A stretch of 64,000 nucleotides of DNA, from NCBI RefSeq assembly GCF_001577835.2, contig NC_029529.1:8248157-8312156 (forward strand), written 5' to 3'. The notes beneath the pieces are model-generated. The model made no database searches. It worked only from the letters and a program-made list of their open reading frames with translations, and was not told the origin of the DNA. This document shows, piece by piece, positions 26,201-36,814 of this stretch. A program made the position numbers and the translations under genes. This DNA comes from Coturnix japonica (lineage: Eukaryota; Chordata; Aves; Galliformes; Phasianidae). Positions within the stretch are counted from its first letter, which is position 1. The number at the start of each line of letters is the position of its first letter.

Positions 26201-29200
26201 TAACCAAATGTTCCCAAATATTTCTTGCTAGGTACAGTGTACCGACATTATCCAAAGACTGTTTGCATAAGAAAGCCTGTTCCCTCCATCAGATTGCCAA
26301 AGAAAGAGGAAATCTGTTCAAGCAAGGAGGTACTTTGCTCCTTACCAACAAATAGCTATTTTAGAATTCTTAATATGAATTAATCTGAACATTTTAATTG
26401 TGATTCTGTACAGTGTATTATTACTTGAATAGTTCTAAAATTTACTAACAACTAATTGCACCATTTCTTTGTCTTACAAGTGGCTGGCAAAGTACAGTAT
26501 TAAAAAGCTTAAACTGGAGTTGCCCAGACTGATATTTGGTCCAGGCTGCACTCACCAAAAGAAAATTGTGGAGTCTCTGCACAAGAAAGTATCGGCAAAA
26601 TACTGCGCTATCTTCCCTAGTGTAGAAATCAATGTAAGCTTTTGTAGATTTTATGTACCTACATCATTGAAACTACAAGAATGTTGGATATTGATTGGTT
26701 TGGTTTGTGCAGTGAGCAGAAAAATATAACAGGTTAAGGCTAAGATATTACTGGTTTATATATCTATAAAAGTGTCAGAAGGAATGCAACAGATGCTTCT
26801 GCTTGAAACAACAGGCTGAACTAAGAATTAGGTTTTTCCTAATTTGGGTAAAGCAGTTGTTTATTAACAAATGAGTCACAGAAGTTTTTAATGCTTTTTC
26901 ATGAAGATAAAAAAATAAATAAATCCTAATGCAGGCACTACATACACAGCAGTTGCTTACATAAGATGCTTTTGTATGAACAATTTTTCAGGGGGTTGTG
27001 AGACATCTGCAGGTTCAATCTAAAGAACTGGAAATGTACATTGAACAAATGGAGAAGGTGTTGCTACGCTATCTACAGAGAATACAGTGGCTTCTCTCAG
27101 GTATTGCTGTGCATCCTCCCTATAAAGCATGACCTGTCGTGTCTGTCCTGTGATGTGTAGAAGCATAATTGTAAAATTCCATTTCTCAGTTGCTTTTTAT
27201 TTCAAACTCTGCTCTGAAAACTCATTTTTCTTTCAAGAAATATATGTGTCTTGTTTTAGCAATAAGTTTTGTTTGCAGACAAAAACACGAATTGTGTGCT
27301 GGCACATACTTTGAAATTATTAGAGTGGTAGCAGCTGCCTCTTTTAACATAGAATCATTTCTTTCAAAAGCTATTTTACTTGTTACTCATAAATGATTTT
27401 GTAAGGAAACGGTTACTTATTTTTTTTTCTGTATTGCAAAGTTCAATCTGTTTTTAGTGCAAATTGTAATAATTGGCTAGTAATTAATGCTTGTTAGTAC
27501 TAGAAATGGCAGAAGACTTTGCTATCACTAATCCTTGAACAGCCTAGTTTCCACTCATATTAGAATTTGTTATGTAGAAATGTGTCCAGAATAACTCCTG
27601 AAGATGGAAGATTTTACCACAGGCTCAATAAAATCATATGTTTAACATAATAAGTCAATGTAATAACACTTAGTTTTAATGATCTGGTACAGGAAGTCGA
27701 AGATTGTTTGGTACCATTTTAGAAGCAAATGTCTGTGTTTTGATTGATACATCTGGTTCCATGGACCCGTATTTGCCACATGTCACAAAGGAACTTACCT
27801 CCCTTATCTGGGAGCAACTGAGAAAAAATGAAGTCAGGTATAATAAACTGCTGATAAACACTGCACTGCTTCTGTAATAAGAAACAATACAGTACCAATA
27901 TACAGTACTTTTCCTGTTGTTTTTCCCTTCAACCACCTTGTAATTCTCATCTCTCTAAGATTTAGGCCACCTTTCCAATAGGACGAAACTGTTTACCTTT
28001 TGGGGCTCAGCCTTCCAGTGAGCCTTTAGTTGACACAGAATAATTTACGTTTTCTTATGCTTTATTCCAATAATTGGTTGCTGGTTTTGTTCATTTGTTT
28101 TTGTTTTCTGTTTCAAAAGTGTCTTACACAATGTGACTGATAGTGTTGATTTGATTAAAATACTGTGGGCCATCTTTCTCCCAAGGTTTAACCTGCTGAG
28201 GTTTGCAGAAAATACAGAGAGTTGGAGGGAGCATCTCGTAGAAGCTACTGATGAAACATGTCACGATGCTGTGCAGTGGGTGTCCAAATTCCACGCTCAT
28301 GGTAATACCCATATCCTAATGGCTTTACAGGTTAGTAAATTGCATACAGTATTTTGGAGAAGAAAAGGTGTTTTTTGGTGATAAAGCACTTCCATCTGAC
28401 TGGTAATATTTTAGAAAAACTATTTGATCACAATATAACAGACCTCTTATACTGAAAACATTTAACGGATCTGGAATCAATCCACAGTTCGTGTCCACAA
28501 GGCTCACAAATACAACATGCGCTGCTTATTCTCAGTTTAGGAAAAATGTGAAATGTCAATAGTCGCATCAGTCTTTGTCTTCAATGGCTTCTAAATGAGT
28601 GATTCTTTTTATAGATACTTTTGAAGAATCTTTATATACATTCCCTGGAATTCTTGGCAGATCAAGTGCAGTAGAATTGTAAGAAATGTCTATACAGAGG
28701 ATAAGTTTGCTGAGCCAATTATCATAGCAGGTGTTCATGAAACAGAAAGGCCAAATCCTAATTAGCCTGATTTTCAGATATTAAGCATCTTTTACTGCAG
28801 CAAAGTGTGATGAAAGTCTTCTGTTAGTAGTTCTACAAAACCACTTAAGGGAATCTTCTCACTGTTGGCTTATTTCAGTAACTCAGTTTTGGTGGTGCAC
28901 TGCTTGTGCGTATTGTACCTCATGCTTCAAATTATCTGCTTGTTCATTTTTATAAATGTATATATTTATTTTATTTAGTTCGTTTTAGTGAAAAGGAAAA
29001 GACAAAAGTAACTTGATAATGAAGCTGTCTTAAATGATTGGATTCGAATGTTTTCATTTTAAAGTGTAACTTTTCATATAAATCTTCTCATTATTTAAGC
29101 TTGTCTTCTGCTTTTTAGAAAGCTCTCAGTTTCCAAGATGTAGAGGCATTGTATGTATTGACCGATGGAAAACCAGATACCAGTTGCAATCTGATTTTGA

Positions 29201-32200
29201 AAGAAATTGAAAGATTGAGAAAGCAACAAGATATTAAAATCCACACCATTTCTTTTAGCTGTGTAGACAGGTATGTGATACATAGCAAGAACAAACAAAC
29301 CAGCAATCCTTAAAATGATTACTTTTTGTTGGAAGGCTGAATTCTCAGAGCATGCCATGTGCTCTGGTCGCTGAACAACAGGATTGAGCTAGGCAGACAT
29401 TCATAGGAGTGGGAGAAGGGCAGGCTGTTCTGACACACAGTTGCTCTGTGGTCTACATCTCCTATATCTAATTATTGAGTGTGTTGGACAATGGTCAGTA
29501 ATAGAGGCTTAGAGTGGAGGGTATGTGGTGGAGCACACACAAAATGTTCCTTCTTCTTATGGAATCCCCCAGCTTTTGGTTTTCTTACCCTTTGTGAAAT
29601 ATTACTGCCTTTCCTTGCCAACCAGGCTTCTGATTTTTTTTTTTATTTAGCTTCTTACTGTGGTTCTGTTGGTACAAAGAACCTCTTGTTTAAAAAAAAA
29701 CTATCTACAGAGGTTATGATTTCTAAGCAGTGTATATTCTTCCTTAGCTCTTCAAGGTTATAAATGATACAGAAATTTAAAACCAAGTCCTTCAAACTCC
29801 TTGTTTTAATATAATATTTTTTGAGGAATTCTCAGAAATTATTTTTTTATTCTTGCTTCCAGATAAATAATTGTCATAACTGACATTACTTTATTGTTAA
29901 CAGAGAAGCAAATGAATTTCTGAAGAAGCTTGCTTCCCAAACAGGAGGGCGCTACCACTGCAGCTTTGGAGTTGTGGATGGACAATTAGCAGCACACCGA
30001 ATGCTGACAGAAGGATTCAATGATGAGGATGTATGTTAAATGCTTTGGCTCCTGTTGGATTTGATTTTACTTCATTCTGACTTAGTTCTTTATCTGTAAT
30101 CAAACTGCATTTAAAAAAGAAAAAAACACTAGAAGAATAAGACAGGACTTCATATTGAAATGAAAAGGAGAAATCCTAATATCTGGCTTGGCCTTTGACC
30201 TGCAGGTTAAAGTAGATGATTTAAATTCTCTTTTCAGGATCCAGTTTTTCCATACTTTGAAGGAGATGATTTAAAGGAACTTGCTGAAGAAGTAACAAAA
30301 GCTAGAGGTTTTTTAAAGCAGGCAAAATCTTTGAGGTGAGTATCAAAATTCTTCCAAAAACTTTTATTTCCTGAAGTAAAAAGAAGGATATCTGAATACC
30401 AGTGTTTGCTACTTGCAATGGAGTTGCTGTTTCTTCCTTGTACTACAATTGTAGTTTTTTTGAGGCTTGGAAAATGACATACAAATGAATTCTCTGCTTT
30501 AGGTGGATTTAATTTTAAAGTCTAATACTGTTAGCTACCATTATACCATTGTGGTCGCTTCAGCTCTTATATCAAAGAGAAATTACATGAAGTTGTTCTT
30601 CACCTTCTGAGTTCTGTCATCTGCCAAATCATTTCACAAAAGTCTTGTCTCTCAATCTAGGTCTTTTTCTGTTTTTCTAATTAGTATGGCTCTCTTTTTC
30701 CTTTTCCCTTCAAGTCTTGAGCCTGCCACATTTTGTCCCGTCTTCCCCTCTTTCAGTTCTTTTCAACTACTTTATCTCTCTGCATGTTCAGGTTCTTTCT
30801 TCCTTAGTTTTCTTTTTCTTCAGGATCCTTACTTAACACAATGTTTCTTTTTCCCTTTTCTGTTAATAGTAATTTAACAGATAAGATGATGCCAAGTAGG
30901 GATATCCCAGCGGACTCAAAATGTACTGGGTCAGTTCCTGAGAGCAATATAACAGTTAGCACTGTGTGCCATCTGTATCTCAGCCAACTGAACTGGCTCA
31001 GGTGGCACACTTTCCTGCTGCATCTAGTATCATTCAGAGCTGGCTGGGATTGGTACCTGCCTAGAACCAAAGTAAAGGACAGTAAAGTTGTATTGATCCT
31101 TATGTTCTTTCATCGTTACACTTCTTAACTGCCAATTCAGAAGCAGAAAGTGCCATTTTGTTAGTAATAGCAGGCAGAAGTTCTTGTAAGGACACTCAAA
31201 ATGCATTATACCTCTGCAATAAAAAGATTTTCTGTGGCACAAGGACATTGCTGAGCAGACTTAAAAAGCTAATTTATATCTCCCTGAAAGGCCGCTGTAA
31301 TTGTGTGATTTTTTTTTTCTTTCAAGCAGACTATTACTAGAAAAATGGAATATTAACCAAAAGGACAGTTCTGACTTTAAAAGCAGTGCTCAGGTAAATA
31401 GTCGCTATAAATCATATTTTATACATAGCTTAAAAATTTGTATCATAACATATCATAAGCCTACTGTGAAGATTATTAATAGGAGTGTCTATTCCCAGAG
31501 CTGAAAATGTTGTAATGATTTTAGTGCTTAGCTGAGCTGGCAAATTAAAAAATACAGAAAAAAGAGGAATTCCTGGGTGTGAATGTAACAGTGCTTTCTT
31601 AGAGTTAGATGAGAAAGTCAAGAGCTGACAAGCACTTGTCACAGAGCTATTTGAGGGGAAAATGTACGGGGAGACAACCACAGAGTTATTTGTACTAGAG
31701 AACTCAGGCCTACCATGTTGTTCAAGCATTGGGTGAGGCAGATATATTTTGAGACGGTGTTTAAAATCCTTGTTTCTACAGCTGTAGGTTCTATTTTGGT
31801 TTGTAAACATTGCCCAGTCATTCAAAGAGAAGAAAACCATCCAGTCAGACCTGCTGCTTCACAGAATCCAAAATCTGGAGCATGTTCAAATATGGGCAGA
31901 ATTCAGAGTATAAGGGCTTACCACTAAGAAGGGATGCTTAGAGAGGAAACAGGATAACCATCTTGTGGTAGCAAGCAAGTTGTTACAGGCATGTAGAGAC
32001 AGAAGCTATTGTTTTGCAACCATCACTGTCTTAGAGCCTTCCACAGTGAACTACTGATTGTAAAGCGTATTAGAAGACATTCTAATGTTAATTTACTTCA
32101 GAAAGAACATAATGCTGTAGCACAATTGAACACGTAAGTAACATAAATTGTAAGTTACTCAGGTTTCTTTATATAGTTTTTCCAGTATCCTTTTTTTCAG

Positions 32201-32284
32201 TTTTCTCTGTGAATTTATGTGATTTATATATTTGATGTATTTAAAACATTATTCATATTCTTGACTTGTAGGATTAAAATTTAG
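14201..32284 (+). CDS. VWA3A: VWA3A (von Willebrand factor A domain-containing 3A), 32 joined exons
   Basis: Exons (coding parts): 14201-14316, 14392-14466, 15154-15208, 15887-15985, 16757-16863, 17127-17252, 17633-17741, 18139-18204, 18335-18460, 19112-19250, 19340-19443, 19735-19815, 20279-20373, 20869-20988, 21393-21467, 22173-22317, 22556-22754, 23152-23222, 24091-24249, 25088-25178, 25635-25745, 26232-26329, 26481-26633, 26992-27100, 27693-27837, 28186-28330, 29119-29270, 29904-30030, 30238-30335, 31330-31393, 32102-32133, 32272-32284. All phases agree and the total is 1134 residues plus stop (human about 1184). The protein opens with VQTTEEWLRNYSLESL. It has three VWA-like domains: strand 1 plus DVSGLSD at about residue 97, DISVTNS at about 439, and an intact MIDAS DTSGSM at 895-900 with a later TDGKPD. 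The first two MIDAS sites are degenerate. Repeated helical modules (WLL..SR..FG) precede each VWA. The molecular function is unknown. One intron uses a GC donor (after 19443). The N terminus and the last three exons are the least certain parts. Confidence 0.9.
30870..31001 (+). CDS. VWA3A: Possible alternative VWA3A exon near the C terminus
   Basis: A 132-nt segment, open in the frame delivered by the exon ending at 30335. It follows a very long pyrimidine tract and TTAATAG acceptor and ends before GTGGCA. It keeps the reading frame into the exon at 31330. The predicted text (SNLTDKMMPSRDIPADSKCT...) has no counterpart I recognise in the mammalian protein. It may be a cassette exon, an alternative end (the frame runs on to a stop at about 31126), or chance. 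Confidence 0.25.
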
Positions 32285-33927
32285 GCCAACAAAGGATGCT
32301 GAAGATGTTTGGAGTGATCCCACTAACCTGCTTCAAGTCACTGTGTACTTAAAGCTTCCAGCGTCATGTGCAAAGAGGGAAGGATGTACTCTTTTTTTTT
32401 TTTCTCTCTCTCTAAACTTCTGGCCAAGGAGAGCTTACCGATGATCTGTTGCCATCTTACTGCATTTACAGGTGTTGCAGAACTCAAAGTAAATCAAGCC
32501 TTGAACTCTCCAAAGTCTAAACATAAATAGAGGATAGTTTTTAATGTAATGAATATAAATTTTAGAGATTGTAGTGATTTTATAACGTAATAGCAGTTGT
32601 ACAAGAATCAGACCCCTGTTTCTCTTCTGGCTGGTAATAATTACCACATCACACTAATAATTGCTTCAATCAATTGATGGTATGTCAAAGGTGTATTTTT
32701 CTGGCAGTAGAGAAGGAGCAGAGTGGATGATTTAGAAATCATCAGGTTTGGAAATAAGGAATGTCTTGATGCTGATTAACACCTGGTTATGTCTGTATGA
32801 CCAGACACTGCCAGTCTTCAAAGCAATTCTGTTAAGTTCTTATGCACTTCCTTTCACAGAAAGATTAAAAATGTTTCCAGTGCCATTGGGTACATTCAGT
32901 GATATCACAGACTCTGTATGAAATAAGAATTGAAGCATTTCAGTGTGTTGCATTAGATCGCAGTCTGGCAAACCTCTAATTTACAGCCTTTTTTTTTTTT
33001 TTCCTCTGTATGGTATTTGGTTTTCATAAATGTTACTCATTTGAAACAACTCAGTTCATACATAGACTGATCATAAATGGATCTGAGTTCACTGCAATGT
33101 ACACTGACACTCATCGCTCATTTGTTTGCATTGGTTTAGTCTGGAAATATGTTCATAACTCTCTTTCTCTTGAGCATGCTCCCAGGTTCAGACTGTAGAC
33201 TTAAATGTATGTAGGAATTCAGGTATCTTCTTGCTGGTGATGTGAGCTAAGAGTTTCTGTTCCAGAAAAATGCAACAGAAAAGGAAGGAACAGATGTTTA
33301 CATTAAAATTTGTGTAACCACAGAAGATTCTCAAAGAGTCAGATGTTGTAGTATGTAGCGATTGTATTCCATCCTTTTTCTATTCTGAGGGGTTTCAGGC
33401 CATCCAGCCTCTTTCCATACTTCTGAGCTCATTATCTTGCAGGTTGATCTGTCCTGCTGCCTACTTAGAGCAGCTCAATCCTTGAAAATGCAGTTTCTGT
33501 TTCCCACCTCTTACCTGCCTGGGTCAGCAGTGATGACCAGGTTAATCAAGTGCTCTGTTAATGTTCTATGTGCTTCTATGTTCTATGTGCTCTAATGTTT
33601 CTATGTTGATTTGTCACATATATGCCATTTGCTTTCCTGGTTTATGCTTTTTGGAATTCAATTTACTGCATTCAAGAGGAGTTTTATAATGGACAATGTT
33701 GTATACTTTTCTGCCATCTTGTTTGAAAGTCATGTATTTTCTGTGATTCACTAAATATTCTGATTTATATACAGTGAATTAAAGGCACAAAGCTAAAGCA
33801 GTTGCTACCTTGATGTACTCAACCCCCTATCAGAAGACTGCAGCAAGAATTGGTAATCTCTGTGTGAGTACAGATGTTCATATTAGCTTAGTATGGACTG
33901 GCAATGCAGGAACTCTTTGTGTGTGTT

Positions 33928-34655
33928 TCAGCCATACCTGCCTCAGGGGAAAACAGACCTAAACATCCCCTATGCAACTTAAGGCCATTACCTCTTGTCA
34001 TATCTATATTATCTGGGAGAAGAGGCCAACCCCACCTCACCACAACCTCCTTTCAGGGAGCTGTAGAGAATCTTGAGGTCCTTCCTGAGCCTCCTCTTTT
34101 CTAAACCAAACCATCCGTTTCCTCAGCCGCTCCCCCTGCACTTTAGACCCTTCACAGATCCCTTGCCCTTCTCTAGACACACTCCAGGGCTTCAGTATCT
34201 TGTGAGGGGCCCAAAACTAAATACAGTACTTAAGGTGTGGCCTCACCTCCTGCATCTGCTGGCTGCACTATTTCTGATACAAGCCAGGATGCCACTGGCT
34301 TTCTTGGCCACCTGGGCACACTGCTGGCTCATGTTCAGCCATCTGTTGACTAATAGCCTCAGATCCCTTTTCTCCATGCAGCTTTCCAGCCACTCTGCCC
34401 CAAGCCTGTAGCATTGCCTGGGGTTGTTGTGACCAAAGCGCAGGACCCAGGACTTGATCTTGTTAAAGCTTATATAGTTGGCCTCAGATGAACTCTTCCT
34501 GCCAGCTTGGTGTCATTTGCAAACATGCCAAGGGTGTACTCAGTCCCCTCATCCAGATCATCAATAAAGAAGTTAAACAGGACCACCCCAATACTGACCC
34601 CTAGGGAATACCACTAGTGACTGGTTGCCACACAACTGTGAGGGATAAATTTGTT
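33928..34655 (-). mobile_element. CR1 LINE fragment, about 0.7 kb of the 3' end of ORF2
   Basis: The + strand reads as antisense CR1: GGGAGCTGTAGAGAATC, CTGAGCCTCC, CACACTGCTGGCTCATGTTC, AACAGGACCACCCCAATACTG, ACCCCTAGGGAATACCACTAG. These correspond to the conserved reverse-transcriptase C-terminal part of CR1 ORF2. It is 5'-truncated like most CR1 copies, and stop codons interrupt the coding strand. Divergence from the consensus I remember suggests an old, pre-galliform insertion. Confidence 0.9.
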
Positions 34656-35524
34656 TTCAAGCATTAGCGTTAAGATTTTCTTTACAATTTTTTCATAAGA
34701 ACCTTTTTCTCTGTACTCTTTGTAAACCCCAGGTGAGACTTTTTAGTAATCCTAGTGCCATTTATCTACAGAATGATGTAACGATAGTATATTTGTGTTG
34801 TCTAGTGTCTTAGCAATCCTTTTAGAATATAACAGTAAGATATTTAGAAGGATCTGATGTGGAGAACTTTTTTTTCCTGAAAAGGAATGTAAATTATGTA
34901 CAAATTAAGCCCTGCCCTTTTTGGGCTCCCAGCCCAACCCCCAACTACAAAGGAGCAGGAACAACAAAAGGACCTGAGCACACCTGAACATCTCTGTTTG
35001 CCTGAGCACCTTGTGATATTAATTGTTCAGCAAGACAAGTCTGGTCGTCTTACTTGGACAGGAAGCACGGGGAGAACGCTGACATCCAGGATTCTACCAA
35101 GGGTACTTACTATTTCTATACCTATTTTTAAAAACCCAAAATGTTTGAGTCTTTTAGTGGCATATGTGACAAGCTTCACTCACTGTCTTTACAGTGTATT
35201 GAAAAGTACATCTTTTAATGGACTGCAAAGTGAAGTAATTGTATATGGCTTAAAGCTACTGCAAAGCATGATTTAGAGATGTAAATTTTATTTTCCTTAC
35301 ATAAGAAGTGTATCTGTCTTATTTTAATAGTTCTTATTTAAATTGTGGGTTATTTTTCATTTTTTAAGTATCAGAATATTTCTCGACATAAGGAGCTCAA
35401 GTTTCATATTTTTTTCAGTGAATTTATTGAGCTGGTATTGGTGATGAAACAGTATAGCAGTGTGGAGAATGCTACAAATTATTTCCCTGTGTTATTTTTT
35501 AATTATTTCAGAAAAACAGAGCAG

Positions 35525-35544
35525 AAAAAAAAAAAAAAAAAAAA
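35525..35544 (+). repeat. A20 homopolymer run
   Basis: Twenty consecutive A bases in the intergenic region upstream of SDR42E2 copy A. It is a simple repeat, with no retroposed gene body recognisable on its 5' side. Confidence 0.9.
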
Positions 35545-36239
35545 GATGGAAAATATGAAAAAGAAAAGTTAAAAAATGTAAAGAAGTGATGACAAAATAG
35601 GCTGTAACTGCAGGGTTGAAGACTGTGGGATGCACTTCCCGTGGTTTTTCTAGTATTTCTTTGTCACTCTGGAAGTGATGCAGCTGTCTGTTACCAGACA
35701 TGGCCAGTTCTGTATAATCTGTGCTGAACTCCGATGTAAATGGCTCAAAGTAAAACCTATGCCCAACTGCTGTAACGTACACATACTCTTGAGGAGTGTG
35801 TGGGGATGTTGCTTTCTGGACCCATTCCTGACTAGGGGAGAACCATAGTGATTTGCATGAACTGGGTCCATATTTTTAATCTAAAGTGGCAGGCACACAG
35901 CTTGCCTCCCACTTAACTGGTACTTAATTTGAATGTTTTTCGGTGTATATGCTCTGGATTTTTATCCGGGGACATGAAAACTTAGATCCAATTATGTAAA
36001 GGCCATGCAAGGAATCAAGACAATAGGGCTATTCTGATGCAGGAAAATTAACTTGTTAATTAACTTGTTAAAATTAATTTCTTGTGCATATACCATGATT
36101 TGGAATACTGGTAATTTTTATTGCTGAATATGAGCGCATATCCAAAGAGAAGCGATTCTTGTAGAATAAACTCGCTTTTCATCCAGAAGAAAGTGTACAG
36201 GCTGATAACTCCTGTGGGATTGTGCATCACGGAATGACC

Positions 36240-36465
36240 ATAAAATCATAGAATCATTATGGTTGGGAAAGACTTCTAAGATCGTCTGGTCCAACCATCC
36301 ACCACCGCCAGTATTGTCCTCTAAACCATGTCCCTGAGTACTACATCTACCCTTTCCTTAACACCTCTGGGGACGATGACTCCACTGATTCCCTGGGCAA
36401 CCTGTTGCAGTGGCTAACTGAGAAGAAATTCTTCCTAATATCCAGCCTGAGACTCTATGATACAC
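36240..36465 (-). mobile_element. CR1 LINE 3'-terminal fragment
   Basis: The + strand begins with the antisense CR1 3' terminus, AAAATCATAGAATCATTATG then GGTTGGGAAAGACTTCTAAG, and continues with GGGCAACCTGTTGCAGTGG and AGAAATTCTTCCTAATATCC, all standard CR1 3'-end text. It is about 225 bases long, 5'-truncated, and lies 350 bases upstream of the first SDR42E2 copy A coding exon. Confidence 0.9.
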
Positions 36466-36814
36466 GAATCAGTCTTCCAAAGTGCATAAAAGAGCTGTAT
36501 ATGAATGACCTCATGAAAAGAAATCTCAACAGAAGTTGGTAAGAAGTTGGTATCTCTAAAATCCTATAGTTTCTAATAGATAAGAGGAAAAGACTTTATT
36601 GGAATGTAAAAGTATCCAGATTCATTACAAATTTTACATAGAAATACTGTCACCTAAATTATGCATATACATAACTTAAGCACATTAAGATAATAAAATA
36701 GATGAAAGTAATATAGTTACAAAAGGATCGTTGTCACAGGAAATCTACTGAAATTCTCTAAACTCCAGAGTACCACGCAAGAATTTTCAAGAGACTTTTT
36801 ATCTTGTAGCCGTG

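Larger units (their letters stand above)
32285..36810. other. VWA3A to SDR42E2-A intergenic region
   Basis: About 4.5 kb with no gene I can support. It holds the VWA3A 3' UTR (end not identified; no well-placed AATAAA just after the stop), a long CR1 fragment, a second short CR1, a 20-base A run at 35525-35544 and an imperfect short repeat of TTCTATGTGCT near 33563-33605. An open frame at 34896-35276 has no compatible splice phase with either neighbour. There is no CpG island upstream of SDR42E2 copy A. Confidence 0.6.

Noticed and set aside
34073-34411. 112-codon plus-strand open frame
   Set aside because: It is the antisense of a CR1 LINE fragment.
34896-35276. 126-codon open frame upstream of SDR42E2 copy A, considered as an upstream SDR exon or a further VWA3A exon
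   Set aside because: Splicing at its GTACTT donor in phase leads to a stop at once in the SDR exon, and no acceptor gives a phase compatible with VWA3A. No recognised family.
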